Source: Pantoea sp. 18069 (GTDB lineage Bacteria; Pseudomonadota; Gammaproteobacteria; Burkholderiales; Burkholderiaceae_C). Taken from it: 64,000 bases of DNA. The DNA lies in the NCBI RefSeq assembly GCF_902706035.1, contig NZ_CACSJA010000020.1, positions 39,088-103,087 of the forward strand. The letters are read 5' to 3'. The notes under the pieces are model-generated. The model was not told the DNA's origin and made no database searches. It saw only the letters and a list, made by a program, of their open reading frames with translations. Of the stretch, positions 9,774-18,612 are shown piece after piece (the stretch's first letter is position 1; every line of letters starts with the position of its first letter). Made by a program: the position numbers and the translations under genes.

Positions 9774-9852
9774 AAAACCGTGGCGCGCGCGTCTGGCTAT
9801 GATGTCCTGAGCTAGCGCCGGCAAGGCGCAGCGAACGCGGGAAGCCAGCACG

Positions 9853-10296
9853 ATGAACCCACTGCCCCTTTTTCCATTGCGCAGCGAATGTCCGCCCGGT
9901 GCCTGCACCTGCGGGCGCGATGCCCTGCTGCAGGACCCGCAGGGCGACCTGCGCATCATGCGGCTGACGCGCGAAGACGAGAAACGCCTGGTGCAGCGGC
10001 TGGAGAACCTCGCAAGCCTTGCCGACCTGCGCCACATGCAGCAGCGCATGCAGCAGCAGTTGGGCCTCGAACTGCAGATCCAGACCAGCACGCGCGAAGT
10101 GCGCACGCTGCGCGGCATCACCATTCTGGTGCTCGAACGCCCGGGGCTGTGCCGCAAGACGCGCCAGGCGATTCCCGCGGCGATCAAGCGCAGCTTCGAG
10201 CAGCGCCCGGAGATTGCGTTTGAGCTGCTCGATGAGGAAAGCCTGTTTGCGTCGCAAGCTGCTGCGCCCGTGACCATCGCGCCCGCGTCACGCTAA
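9853..10296 (+). CDS. Conserved hypothetical protein with an N-terminal CxC-type cysteine cluster
   Basis: A 147-residue protein that I do not recognise. Near residue 13 it has ECPPGACTCGRDALL, three cysteines that could bind metal. Then follows a basic amphipathic region (LTREDEKRLVQRLENLASLA) and a segment RTLRGITILVLERPGLCRKT. No signal peptide or membrane helix is visible. A ggaag site about 10 bases upstream supports the ATG at 9853. It stands alone between a LysR gene and the PspA module. Confidence 0.65.
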   Translation: MNPLPLFPLRSECPPGACTCGRDALLQDPQGDLRIMRLTREDEKRLVQRLENLASLADLRHMQQRMQQQLGLELQIQTSTREVRTLRGITILVLERPGLCRKTRQAIPAAIKRSFEQRPEIAFELLDEESLFASQAAAPVTIAPASR

Positions 10297-10630
10297 CGCC
10301 TCAAGCCAGCTGCGCCTGCAAGAACGCCAGCGGCAGCCACTGCGGCGCTGCGCCCGTGCCAAAAAACTGCACCGGTCCATGTTGCCAGGCACATGGGCCG
10401 GAAGAAATAGCGGTCTTTCTCACCATGCCATGGGATGCACTCATGTGTTTTCAGCGCCACCCTGTTGATATAAAAAAACTATCGAAATAGAATATCAATG
10501 AGTAATACTTTAAACACGCCGAACGGTTGCACGCAATGCAGCCGCGTGTGGCACACAAGCAGTGCGGCAAGACATCAGCCCAGGACTTGAGCTGTGCCAG
10601 TTGATTTCCGCCAACCCAAGGACAAGCACA
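10297..10630. other. Intergenic stretch: small possible ORF and AT-rich promoter region of the pspA-like gene
   Basis: On the minus strand, 10426-10301 gives a 41-codon ORF (MVRKTAISSGPCAWQHGPV at its start, ending WLPLAFLQAQLA). It could be a real small gene or the 3' scrap of a lost one, and no family is recognised. From about 10460 to 10520 the sequence turns AT-rich (tgatataaaaaaactatcga) just before the lower-GC pspA-yqiJ-yqiK block, so the promoter of that operon probably lies here. Confidence 0.35.
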
Positions 10631-11296
10631 ATGACCGATACCCTCCAGTCCCGCGTGGCCCGAGTGATTACTGGCAGCGCCCATGCGCTGCTTGGGCGAA
10701 TTGAAGACGCAGCGCCAATCGCCATGCTCGAGCAATTGGCGCGCGAGCTCGACACCGTCGTCGACGAGGTGCGCGGCGAACTCGGGCGCATCGCCGTCAA
10801 CCGGCACCTCATCCAGCAGCAGCACCAGCGGTTGAACCAAGAGCACGGAAGCCTGGACTGTGCCTTGTCAGCGGCCTTGAATCAGGCACGCGACGACCTG
10901 GCCAAGACGGCAATCGCACGGCAGATCGATGTCGAGGCCCAGCTACCCATCCTCGAATCCAGCCTCAGCCAGCTCGCGCAAGAAGAAAAATCGCTATCCG
11001 GCTACATGGACGGCCTGATGAGCAAGCGCCGCGAAATGGCAAGCGCCATTACCGACTTGGAGTTCGCCCAGTGCAAGTCGGCAAGCGTTGGCGCCGAGCA
11101 TGGCAACCATTGCCTGGATGCAAACGCGCGCGCAATTCAGGCCGCCTTCGATAGAACCTACAGACGTCAAACCGGCCTGGATGCGCTGGCGCCGCAGGCG
11201 ACAGCAGATCAATCTGCAAAGCTGCGTGAACTGAACGGCTTGATGCTGGAAAACAAAATCCGCGAGCGCCTGGCCGCGCTCAAAGCCGGGCGGTAA
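10631..11296 (+). CDS. PspA/IM30-family membrane-stress protein
   Basis: A 221-residue, almost fully helical protein of the PspA/Vipp1 (ESCRT-III-like) type, for example QSRVARVITGSAHALLGRIE at the N-terminus and long coiled coils through LEQLARELDTVVDEVRGELG and LAQEEKSLSGYMDGLMSKRR. Such proteins assemble on the inner face of the cytoplasmic membrane and counter leakage. First gene of a tight operon with a YqiJ-like protein (6 bp gap) and a YqiK flotillin. The ATG at 10631 is chosen because family similarity starts there. Base composition is lower in GC than the flanks. Confidence 0.8.
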   Translation: MTDTLQSRVARVITGSAHALLGRIEDAAPIAMLEQLARELDTVVDEVRGELGRIAVNRHLIQQQHQRLNQEHGSLDCALSAALNQARDDLAKTAIARQIDVEAQLPILESSLSQLAQEEKSLSGYMDGLMSKRREMASAITDLEFAQCKSASVGAEHGNHCLDANARAIQAAFDRTYRRQTGLDALAPQATADQSAKLRELNGLMLENKIRERLAALKAGR

Positions 11297-11302
11297 CTCC
11301 GC

Positions 11303-11923
11303 ATGATTGTTCTCATGAGCCCTGAAACCTGGCCATTTGGCGCAGCCTTGGCAACCATGGTCGGGCTGACCGTGGTCGAAGGCGCGGGTCTGCTATTCGC
11401 GCAAAGCCCCTCGCACGGGCTGGATAGCATGCTGCCCGATATGCCCGAAGGGCTGGAACCAGCGTTGGGCTGGCTACACCTCGGCAGGGTCCCGATCCTG
11501 GTACTGCTGATCCTCTTTTTAGCCGGCTTTTCCGTGTCGGGCTATGTAGTGCAGGCGGTGGCCGGCACGTTGTTCGGCAGCTTGCTGCCGTGGTGGCTGG
11601 CTTCGCTGCCAGCAGCGCTCACAGGCATGTCCTGCGTGCGTGCGATTGGCGGCCTGCTCGCGCGGGTACTGCCCGACAACGAGACCACGGCTGTCAGCGA
11701 GCAGTCCTTGGTGGGCCGCACCGGCATGGTCACACAAGGGATTGCACGCACCGGCATGGCAGCTCAGACCAAGATTCGCGACGCGAACGGCGACTTGCAT
11801 TACGTGCTCGTCGAGCCTGACATCGCGGCCGAAACCTTTGCAGAAGGCGACTCGGTGCTGCTCGTGCGCAAGGCCGGCGCTCGCTTTTACGGCATCCGCA
11901 ACCCACACCCCGAACTGCTTTAG
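11303..11923 (+). CDS. yqiJ: YqiJ-like (NfeD-related) inner-membrane protein with OB fold
   Basis: A 206-residue membrane protein. Helices lie at about residues 10-30, 62-80 (RVPILVLLILFLAGFSVSGY) and 85-105 (AGTLFGSLLPWWLASLPAAL). A soluble C-terminal OB-type domain follows (LVGRTGMVTQGIARTGMAAQ; EGDSVLLVRKAGARFYGIRN). E. coli YqiJ is its counterpart and is the NfeD-like partner of the flotillin YqiK. It sits between PspA-like and YqiK genes in one operon. Inference: it anchors the flotillin assembly. Confidence 0.8.
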   Translation: MIVLMSPETWPFGAALATMVGLTVVEGAGLLFAQSPSHGLDSMLPDMPEGLEPALGWLHLGRVPILVLLILFLAGFSVSGYVVQAVAGTLFGSLLPWWLASLPAALTGMSCVRAIGGLLARVLPDNETTAVSEQSLVGRTGMVTQGIARTGMAAQTKIRDANGDLHYVLVEPDIAAETFAEGDSVLLVRKAGARFYGIRNPHPELL

Positions 11924-11954
11924 TGCGGGCAAGACCTTTCAATCAGAGGAAAAA

Positions 11955-13724
11955 ATGCTCACCGATACACACATGAACGAAATGCTGATCAATATCGGCG
12001 TTCCGGCCGGCATTGCACTGTTTACCTTGCTGGCCATTGGCATCATCGTTGCACGCCTCTACCGGCGCGCAAGCAAAGAGACCGCCTTCGTGCGCACCGG
12101 CCTTGGGGGGCAGAAAGTCATCATCAACGGAGGCGCGCTGGTGTTGCCGGTTTTTCACGAAATCATTCCGGTCAACATGAACACGCTCAAGCTGGAGGTC
12201 TCGCGCAAGGAAGAGCAAAGCCTGATTGCACTCGACCGCATGCGCGTCGACGTGGCAGCCGCGTTCTTCGTGCGCGTCAAGCAAATGGCCGAATCGGTCA
12301 GCACCGCCGCACAAACCCTGGGCCGCAAGACAATGGAGCCGCAGCAACTCAAAGTGTTGGTGGAAGACAAGTTTGTCGACGCCCTGCGTGCAACCGCCGC
12401 GACCATGACCATGCAGGAATTGCAGGACAAGCGCCGTGAATTCGTCCAAGCCGTGCAAAACGCGGTGGCCGAAGATCTGGAAAAAAACGGACTTGAGCTG
12501 GAATCCGTGTCGCTCACCAGCATGGATCAGACTGCCAAAGATTTCTTCAACCCCAACAACGCGTTCGACGCCGAAGGCTTGACTCGCTTGACGCAAGAAA
12601 CCGAGGCACGCCGCAAACAGCGCAACGACATTGAGCAAGATACTGAAGTGCAGGTGCGCACAAAGAACCTGGAGGCCGAACGCGTCAAGCTCGACATCTC
12701 AAAGAATCAAGAATTTGCCACACTGACGCAATTGCAAGCGATCGCCAATGCAAAGGCCGAGCAAATTGCTGAAATCGCCAAAACCGAGGCAGAACGCCAA
12801 CGCGAAGCCGAAGAAGTTCGGATCAACGCCGACCGTCAGGTCAAGGAGCGGCGCATTGAGGCCGACCGCACGGTGAACAGCGCAGAAATTGACAAAAACT
12901 TGGCCATTCAGAAAAAGAACATCGAAGCGGAGCGTGAAACGCGCATCAAGCAAGCCGAGCAACGGCAATCGGTAGAGCTCGCCAACCAAGATGCAGCCAT
13001 TGCCATCGCCCGAAAATCAGAAGAACAATCACAGGCCGACGCTACCGCCAACGCGGCTTTGGCGGATTCCGTGCGCTCGGAGGAGCTCGTAAAAACGGCG
13101 CGCGAAATGGCCGTGGCCGAACGCGGCAAGGCCATTCAACTGATTGATGCTGCAAAAGACGCCGAACAGCAGGCCATTGCCGTCAAGGTTGCAGCGCAGG
13201 CCGAACGTGAAGCCGCCGAGAATCGCGCCGCCGCCATCAGCGTAGAGGCCCATGCCCGCAAAGACGCTGCGTTGGCCGAAGCTGAAGGTATTGCCGCCAT
13301 CAATGAAGCCAAGAACCGCCTGGGCATGGCCCAGATTGATTTAGCCGTGCGCATGCAGCTCATCGAGTCGCTGCCCCAGATCCTGGAACAGGCGGCCAAG
13401 CCGATGGAGAAAATCGATTCCATCCGACTCTTCCAAGTCAACGGCTTGCCGGGCATGGGTTCGGGCGCAGGCGGTCATGGCAACGGCCCAGCGACGGGCG
13501 GCACCCTGCCAGAACAGGTGGTGAACTCCGCCTTGCAGTATCAAGTGGCCAAACCCATTGTTGACGCCATCATGAAAGATGCCGGCTTGGCAAACCCTTC
13601 GCTTACCGGTATCGCGCAGTCAATTGCCAGCATGGTGGCGCTTCCAGTCGCGCCAGCAACCGATGCGCCTTTGCTTGGAGCTACCTCGCTGCCAGCGCAA
13701 GAGCCCGTTGCCGAGAAGGCTTGA
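11955..13724 (+). CDS. yqiK: Flotillin-family protein YqiK
   Basis: A 589-residue SPFH/flotillin. One N-terminal membrane helix (GIALFTLLAIGIIVARLYRR, about residues 18-37) is followed by the SPFH domain (RTGLGGQKVIINGGALVLPV; LDRMRVDVAAAFFVRVKQMA). A long Ala/Glu coiled coil with repeated EAER / EIAKTEAERQREAEE segments occupies about residues 210-480. The C-terminus is Gly-rich (GMGSGAGGHGNG) then hydrophobic. Flotillins scaffold membrane microdomains. An aggaaaaa site precedes the ATG at 11955. Operon partner of the PspA-like and YqiJ genes. Confidence 0.9.
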   Translation: MLTDTHMNEMLINIGVPAGIALFTLLAIGIIVARLYRRASKETAFVRTGLGGQKVIINGGALVLPVFHEIIPVNMNTLKLEVSRKEEQSLIALDRMRVDVAAAFFVRVKQMAESVSTAAQTLGRKTMEPQQLKVLVEDKFVDALRATAATMTMQELQDKRREFVQAVQNAVAEDLEKNGLELESVSLTSMDQTAKDFFNPNNAFDAEGLTRLTQETEARRKQRNDIEQDTEVQVRTKNLEAERVKLDISKNQEFATLTQLQAIANAKAEQIAEIAKTEAERQREAEEVRINADRQVKERRIEADRTVNSAEIDKNLAIQKKNIEAERETRIKQAEQRQSVELANQDAAIAIARKSEEQSQADATANAALADSVRSEELVKTAREMAVAERGKAIQLIDAAKDAEQQAIAVKVAAQAEREAAENRAAAISVEAHARKDAALAEAEGIAAINEAKNRLGMAQIDLAVRMQLIESLPQILEQAAKPMEKIDSIRLFQVNGLPGMGSGAGGHGNGPATGGTLPEQVVNSALQYQVAKPIVDAIMKDAGLANPSLTGIAQSIASMVALPVAPATDAPLLGATSLPAQEPVAEKA

Positions 13725-13773
13725 TGCTATCGGGACTTCGGCGAAGTGAATGCCGCGTCCTGAATCGACCCTC

Positions 13774-13802
13774 GACCCTTCGGCAGGCTCAGGACAAGCG
13801 GC
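13774..13802. repeat. REP-like palindromic element (degenerate)
   Basis: The sequence gacccttcggcaggctcagg is a slightly diverged copy of the palindrome cccttcgacaggctcaggac seen again near 18347-18368 and 19585-19598. It lies in the convergent gap between yqiK and the dienelactone hydrolase gene, the usual place for REP elements. Confidence 0.6.
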
Positions 13803-13819
13803 CGTGCCCGGCTCTCCAG

Positions 13820-14713
13820 TCACCCCAGCTGTGCCTTGAAAAACGCAATGGTGCGGTCCCAGGCCAGCTTGGCCGCGGCCGCGTCATAGCGCGGCGTGGT
13901 GTCGTTGTTGAAACCATGCTGCGTGCCCGCGTAATGGTGCACCTCGTACTTCGCGCCGGCCGCCTGGAGCGCGGCTTCGTAGGCCGGCCAGGCCGCGTTG
14001 ATGCGTTCATCGACAGCGGCCAGGTGCACCTGCAGCGGCGCCTTGACGCGCGCCGCCTGCGCGGGATCGGGCGTATTGCCATAGAACGGCACGGCGGCCC
14101 GCAGTTCGGGCAACTGCGTCGCAAGCCAGTGCGCCATGCCGCCGCCATAGCAAAAACCGACCACGCCGAGCTTGCCGTCGCCATCGGCGCGCATGCGCAG
14201 CCACTGCGCGGCGGCGAGAAAGTCTTCACGGGTACTGGCCTGGTCCAGCTTGGCGAAGGCTTCGCGCGCCTTGTCTTCGTCGCCGGGATAGCCGCCCAGC
14301 GGCGTGAGCGCATCGGGCGCGAACGCCATGAAGCCTTCGAGCGCCAGGCGGCGCGTCACGTCCTCGATGTGCGGATTGAGGCCGCGGTTCTCATGCACCA
14401 CCAGCACCATGGGCAGGCGCGCCGCGCCCGCAGCCGAGGGGCGCGCGAGGTAACCATTGATGCTGCCGTAGACCGAAGGCGATGGCAGCGAGACGCGCTG
14501 CGTGCTCACGCGGCTGTCTTGCGCCGGCACCTGCTGGCCCGCGGCGAAATTGGGGCTCAGCGCCGCCAGCAGCCCGGCGGCCGTCACGCCGGCCTTCGCA
14601 TAGCGCTGCGCCTGGCCCAGAAAACTGCGCCGGTCCATGTCGCCATGCACGTAGGCGTCAAAAAGAATCAACAGCTCCTGGTCGAAATCGGCGGCAGTCA
14701 AGCGAGTGGTCAT
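13820..14713 (-). CDS. Dienelactone hydrolase family protein
   Basis: A 297-residue alpha/beta hydrolase. The DLH triad is visible: nucleophile Cys in GVVGFCYGGGMAHWL, Asp in AAVDERINAAW, and His in YAGTQHGFNND. The N-terminus contains RRSFLGQAQRYAKAGVTAAG, a Tat-like twin-arginine signal, so export is likely. This fits the YghX/DLH subgroup rather than the cytoplasmic ClcD enzymes. The substrate is unknown. The start at 14713 (MTTRLTAADFD) is supported by agctcctgaac directly upstream and by the conserved N-terminus. Confidence 0.85.
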   Translation of the reverse strand: MTTRLTAADFDQELLILFDAYVHGDMDRRSFLGQAQRYAKAGVTAAGLLAALSPNFAAGQQVPAQDSRVSTQRVSLPSPSVYGSINGYLARPSAAGAARLPMVLVVHENRGLNPHIEDVTRRLALEGFMAFAPDALTPLGGYPGDEDKAREAFAKLDQASTREDFLAAAQWLRMRADGDGKLGVVGFCYGGGMAHWLATQLPELRAAVPFYGNTPDPAQAARVKAPLQVHLAAVDERINAAWPAYEAALQAAGAKYEVHHYAGTQHGFNNDTTPRYDAAAAKLAWDRTIAFFKAQLG

Positions 14714-14827
14714 GGCAGCTCCTGAACAAGGGATGGGAAGCAATGATCTTACGACCATGCATGCCCATCCATCAACCGCGCCGCGCCGATTCAGCCACGG
14801 GCCGCTGCAAGCCGTGGCGCGCTGCCG

Positions 14828-15226
14828 TCAGGGCCTGGCCAGGCGCCAGACATTGCCTACGCCCTCGCCCGTGGCGTCACCCGGGCGGCCGTCCCTGGCC
14901 CAGTAGTAGAGCGGGCGGCCCTTGTAGGCCCACTGGCTCGCACCATCGTCACGCGTGATCACGCTCCAGTCGCCTATGGGCTTGGCGCCCGCGGGTGCGA
15001 TCAGCGGCGGCCAGTTGGTCGCGCAGCCGCCATTGCACACGCTCTTGCCACTGCCCACCGCATCGCGGTCGAACACATACAGCGTCATCTGGTTGGGGCC
15101 CACGAGCATGCCATTCATGGTCGTGGCAGGCGAAGCCTGGGCCATGGGAGCGTTGCTGGCCGGCGCCGTATTGCACGCGGTCAGCGCGACCGAAGCCAGA
15201 AAAGCGATAGAAGCCATACGTAGCAT
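14828..15226 (-). CDS. COG4315-type small secreted lipoprotein
   Basis: A 132-residue protein with a lipoprotein signal (lipobox LTAC, Cys18). The mature part carries two copies of the COG4315 repeat: MTLYVFDRDAVGSGKSVCNG then CATNWPPL, and PLYYWARDGRPGDATGEGV then NVWRLARP. The family is periplasmic or envelope-attached and of unknown function. The start at 15226 follows an aggag site (ttctccttg on the plus strand). Confidence 0.8.
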   Translation of the reverse strand: MLRMASIAFLASVALTACNTAPASNAPMAQASPATTMNGMLVGPNQMTLYVFDRDAVGSGKSVCNGGCATNWPPLIAPAGAKPIGDWSVITRDDGASQWAYKGRPLYYWARDGRPGDATGEGVGNVWRLARP

Positions 15227-15365
15227 GGAGTTCTCCTTGAGGTTGGAAAGCCGCAGAAGGCGCGTGGATTCGATCAACCTTGGCGCCCGTTGAAGTCGCC
15301 AAGGCAGTATCTGCCTTTTTGCGCCAGGCGTTGTAACCAACATCGGCGGGCGTGGCCTGCGGGCC

Positions 15366-16751
15366 TCACCACAGCGGCCTGCGTTGCAGCATGGCCTGGA
15401 ATTTCTCGTGCACCACGATGCCGCTGTTCAGACGCATCCAGGGGCTGGTGATGCCCGGATCGACGCTGAAGATGCGCCCCGGAGCGACGGTGATCTGCTC
15501 GGCGGTCAGATATTCCGACAGCGCCAGCGAATCATCGAGCCCGTCGAAGCGCACCCACATGTAGAGGCTCTCCTGGGCATCGCAGAAAAAGTGCGCGCCG
15601 GCGTCGCCAAGCAGCTGGCGCGACTGGCGCGTGGCCTGGGCCACATGCGCCTTGAGCGCGCTGATGTGCTTGGCATAGGTGCGCTCGCGCAAGATGGTGT
15701 CGACCGTGCGCTCCGCATATTCCGAGCTGCTCACATGCACGATGGACTTGAGATCGGCGAGTTCGGACGCCATGTCGGCACTGCAGGCGAGAAAGCCCAC
15801 ACGCAGTGCCGCGGACAGCGACTTGGAAAACGAGCCTATGTAGATCGTGCGCTGCAACTGGTCCAGCGCCGACAGCCGCACCTGATCCTGCGGCTTGAGA
15901 TCCGCCAGCGGGTCCATGTCGACCAGCAGCAGATTGTATTTTTCGGCCAATGCCAGCAGGCGCCTGGCCTTGTAGTCGCTGATGTCCGAGCCCGTGGGGT
16001 TGTGGCCCACGGACTGCACGAAGAACAGCCGCGGGCGCTTGCGTATCAGCACCTGCTCGAGCACCTCGAGGTCCGGGCCGTCGGGCTGGCGCGGAATGCC
16101 GGCGATTTCCGCGCCATGCACCTTGAGCTTGGCAAACAGAAAGTAATAGCCCGGATCGTCGACCAGCACCGTCGCGCCCGGCGGAATCATGTAGCGCAGC
16201 ACCAGGTCCATGGCCTGGTTGGCGCCATGGGTCATCAGGATCTGCCGTGGGTCGGTCTCTATGCCCAGGGCGCCGAGCTTGCGCACCAGTTGCTGGCGCA
16301 GCGGCAGGTAGCCGTAGCGGTTGCCATAGCTGAACAGCGCGCCCAGCCCGCCGCGCACCACCTTGTGGTGCACCCGGTCAAGGCGCGCGCCCGCGAGCCA
16401 CTCGGGCGGCGGCATGCCGTCGGCCGCGCGTATCGCCTGGGGGTCGTCCTTGAGCTGCTCGCGTATCAGCCAGACCCAATCCTTGGCACGGCCCAGGGCG
16501 TGGTCGGGGGTGTCCATGTCGCCCGGCGCGGCGATGTCCTTCACATAGAAGCCCGCGCCGCGCCGCGGCTCCACCAGCCCGCGCGCGACCAGCAACTCGA
16601 ACGCGGCGATCACCGTGTTCTTGCCATAGGCGCGCTCGCGCGTGATCTCGCGCAGCGACGGCAGCTTCTCGCCGACCTTGTAAGCACCCTGGCGGATTTC
16701 CCGCTCCAGGGATTCGGCGAGGATCTTGAAACCCGCAAGCGTTGTGGACAT
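15366..16751 (-). CDS. MocR/PdxR-type GntR regulator with aminotransferase-like domain
   Basis: A 461-residue fusion of a GntR winged helix (about residues 1-70: LPSLREITRERAYGKNTVIA) to a fold-type-I PLP aminotransferase domain. PLP-site features are LFFVQSVGHNPTGSDISDYK, LLLVDMDPLADL and the Schiff-base lysine in GSFSKSLSAALRVGF. MocR proteins act as PLP-dependent transcription regulators, not enzymes. It is divergent from the HMG-CoA reductase gene, and a 24-bp palindrome lies in the shared gap. The same palindrome recurs before the LIV transporter operon, so it probably controls both and itself. Confidence 0.88.
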   Translation of the reverse strand: MSTTLAGFKILAESLEREIRQGAYKVGEKLPSLREITRERAYGKNTVIAAFELLVARGLVEPRRGAGFYVKDIAAPGDMDTPDHALGRAKDWVWLIREQLKDDPQAIRAADGMPPPEWLAGARLDRVHHKVVRGGLGALFSYGNRYGYLPLRQQLVRKLGALGIETDPRQILMTHGANQAMDLVLRYMIPPGATVLVDDPGYYFLFAKLKVHGAEIAGIPRQPDGPDLEVLEQVLIRKRPRLFFVQSVGHNPTGSDISDYKARRLLALAEKYNLLLVDMDPLADLKPQDQVRLSALDQLQRTIYIGSFSKSLSAALRVGFLACSADMASELADLKSIVHVSSSEYAERTVDTILRERTYAKHISALKAHVAQATRQSRQLLGDAGAHFFCDAQESLYMWVRFDGLDDSLALSEYLTAEQITVAPGRIFSVDPGITSPWMRLNSGIVVHEKFQAMLQRRPLW

Positions 16752-16768
16752 GGATCTGTTCTCAATAA

Positions 16769-16792
16769 CTGTACCTGCTGCAAAGGGTACAG
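16769..16792. promoter_or_regulatory. Probable MocR operator (ctgtacc-N10-ggtacag)
   Basis: A perfect 7-bp inverted repeat with a 10-base spacer in the 117-bp gap between the MocR-type gene and mvaA, 18 bases before the regulator's start codon. The same 7-10-7 arrangement with one changed base occurs at 26296-26319. Confidence 0.65.
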
Positions 16793-16868
16793 CACGCCTA
16801 AAGTAACAGGCAGTCCCGCTTCGCCGGGAATACCCTGATCCACCCTCACCTGCGCCCCAAGGATTTTC

Positions 16869-18146
16869 ATGACCCGTGACTCCCGCCTGCCCAATATGCG
16901 CTCCATGACTCCGCTCGAGCGCCTGAACCGCGTCGCCGAAGCCGCCGGCCTCGATGCGCAGGACCGCCAACTGCTCGCGCAAGCTGGCGCCCTGCCCCTG
17001 GACGTGGCCGATGGGATGATTGAAAACGTCGTCGGCACATTCGAGCTGCCGCTGGGCATCGCCAGCAATTTCCTGGTCAACGGCAAGAACGTGCTCGTGC
17101 CCATGGTGGTCGAAGAGCCTTCGGTCGTGGCCGCGGCCTCGTTCATGGCCAAGCTCGCGCGCGACAGCGGCGGTTTCTTCACCTCGTCCACGGCGCCGCT
17201 GATGCGCGCCCAGATCCAGATCGTGGGCATGACCGACCCCTATGGCGTGCGCCAGATCGTGCTGGAAAACAAGGCCGAGATCATCGCGCGCGCCAACGCC
17301 AGGGACACGGTGCTGATCGGCCTGGGCGGCGGCTGCAAGGACATCGAAGTCCATGTGTTCGACAGCACGCCGCGCGGCCCCATGGTGGTCGCCCACCTGA
17401 TCGTCGACGTGCGCGACGCGATGGGCGCGAACACGGTGAACACCATGGCGGAAACGGTGTCGGCCTATATCGAGCAGATCACATCGGCCACGGTGCGCCT
17501 GCGCATCCTGTCCAACCTCGCCGATCTGCGCCTGGCACGTGCGCGCGTGACGCTTTCGCCCCAGACCCTGGCCACCGCGCAGTACAGCGGCAGCGAAGTC
17601 ATCGAAGGCGTGCTCGATGCCTACACGTTCGCCAAGATCGACCCCTACCGCGCGGCCACGCACAACAAGGGCATCATGAACGGCATAGACCCGGTGATCG
17701 TCGCCACGGGCAACGACTGGCGCGCGGTCGAAGCCGGCGCCCACGCCTACGCCGCGCAGTCGGGCCGCTACACCTCGCTCACGCGCTGGGAAAAGAACCG
17801 CGACGGCCACCTGGTCGGCAGCATCGAGCTGCCCATGCCCGTGGGCCTGGTCGGCGGCGCCACCAAGACCCACCCGCTGGCGCGCTGGGCGCTGCGCGTG
17901 ATGCAGGTGCAAAGCGCGCAGGAGCTCGGCGAAATCGCCGCGGCCGTGGGCCTGGCGCAGAACCTGGGCGCGCTGCGCGCACTGTCGACCGAAGGCATTC
18001 AGCGCGGCCACATGGCATTGCATGCACGCAACATCGCCCTGCTCGCGGGCGCGTCCGGCGGCGATATCCAGCGCATTGCGGCGCAGATGGCACAGGAAAA
18101 GAATGTCAGTGTGGACCGGGCGAAGGCGTTGTTGGCTGGCGTATAA
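16869..18146 (+). CDS. mvaA: Class II hydroxymethylglutaryl-CoA reductase, degradative type
   Basis: Converts mevalonate, CoA and 2 NAD+ to HMG-CoA, the first step of mevalonate catabolism. The protein has 425 residues against 428 in Pseudomonas mevalonii. All four catalytic residues fall at the P. mevalonii numbers: Glu83 (VVEEPS), Lys267 (THNKGIMNG), Asp283 (ATGNDW) and His381 ([11 protein letters not shown]). Also present are [20 protein letters not shown] and [13 protein letters not shown]. No other mevalonate-pathway gene, and no HMG-CoA lyase, is in the window. The direction (degradation) is inferred from the class and from the divergent MocR regulator. Confidence 0.93.
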   Translation: MTRDSRLPNMRSMTPLERLNRVAEAAGLDAQDRQLLAQAGALPLDVADGMIENVVGTFELPLGIASNFLVNGKNVLVPMVVEEPSVVAAASFMAKLARDSGGFFTSSTAPLMRAQIQIVGMTDPYGVRQIVLENKAEIIARANARDTVLIGLGGGCKDIEVHVFDSTPRGPMVVAHLIVDVRDAMGANTVNTMAETVSAYIEQITSATVRLRILSNLADLRLARARVTLSPQTLATAQYSGSEVIEGVLDAYTFAKIDPYRAATHNKGIMNGIDPVIVATGNDWRAVEAGAHAYAAQSGRYTSLTRWEKNRDGHLVGSIELPMPVGLVGGATKTHPLARWALRVMQVQSAQELGEIAAAVGLAQNLGALRALSTEGIQRGHMALHARNIALLAGASGGDIQRIAAQMAQEKNVSVDRAKALLAGV

Positions 18147-18288
18147 AAACGCGGATGAACGGCATGTACTCATGCCTTGAGCGCAGGCCGTTCATCCTTC
18201 GACGGGCTCTCAAGAAACAGCTTTTTTTGTCAAATAAATCAATGACTTAGAAGGTGGCCGATTTTGGCAAACGGCGGCAAAACAGTGA

Positions 18289-18320
18289 CCCGTTCGTGGT
18301 GAGCTTGTCGAACCATGAAC
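18289..18320. repeat. REP-like palindrome
   Basis: Sequence ccgttcgtggtgagcttgtc with its complementary arm gaaccatgaacg lies between mvaA and the IS110 element. It is one of at least two tandem REP-type units here (18181-18210 holds a more decayed piece, ttcatccttcgacgggctct). The 18147-18368 gap holds nothing else that I can identify. Confidence 0.6.
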
Positions 18321-18346
18321 GACCCGTCCTCATGCTTTGAGCGCAG

Positions 18347-18368
18347 GCCGTTCACCCTTCGACAGGCT
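18347..18368. repeat. Left half of a REP palindrome split by the IS110 insertion
   Basis: ccgttcacccttcgacaggct (to 18368) joins perfectly with ctcaggacgaacgg (19585-19598) across a shared CT dinucleotide, rebuilding a ccgttc...gaacgg palindrome. The IS element therefore inserted at the CT in the centre of a REP unit. Confidence 0.8.
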
Positions 18369-18372
18369 TGTA

Positions 18373-18575
18373 TGGTTGAGTCTCCATCAACCAAACTTCA
18401 AGAAAGGGCGAGGAGCCGGGATGGAGGGACATCGACAGGCTTCGGCCGTTGCTTAAGACCCAACGGACCGACTAACTGAGTCACAACCCCATCCCTGCGC
18501 CGAGCGTCAATAAGGAACCTGGCGACGTCTTCTGCTCAATGCAGTCTCGATCGCCAATTCTTGCAAGCTCACGCC
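18373..18575 (+). ncRNA. Candidate bridge RNA of the IS110 element
   Basis: The non-coding left end folds into three parts. (1) A 5' hairpin tggttga (18373-18379) / tcaacca (18387-18393). (2) A target loop: tcgacaggct (18432-18441) equals the left target, a hairpin ccgttg (18446-18451)/caacgg (18461-18466) follows, and then ctgag (18476-18480) is complementary to the right target ctcag. (3) A donor loop: gaacct (18515-18520) equals the element's right end (gaacct, 19581-19586), stem ggcga (18521-18525)/tcgcc (18551-18555) follows, and caag (18564-18567) is complementary to the left end cttg (18367-18370). Order and polarity match the IS621 bridge RNA. The exact RNA ends are not known. Confidence 0.65.
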
Positions 18576-18612
18576 GACAGCAGGGTCCACCCCGGCACTC
18601 GTATTTTGAGCG

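Noticed and set aside
18181..18346. A gene between mvaA and the IS110 element
   Set aside because: Only REP-type palindromes and AT-rich spacer; no frame with a start and a ribosome site.
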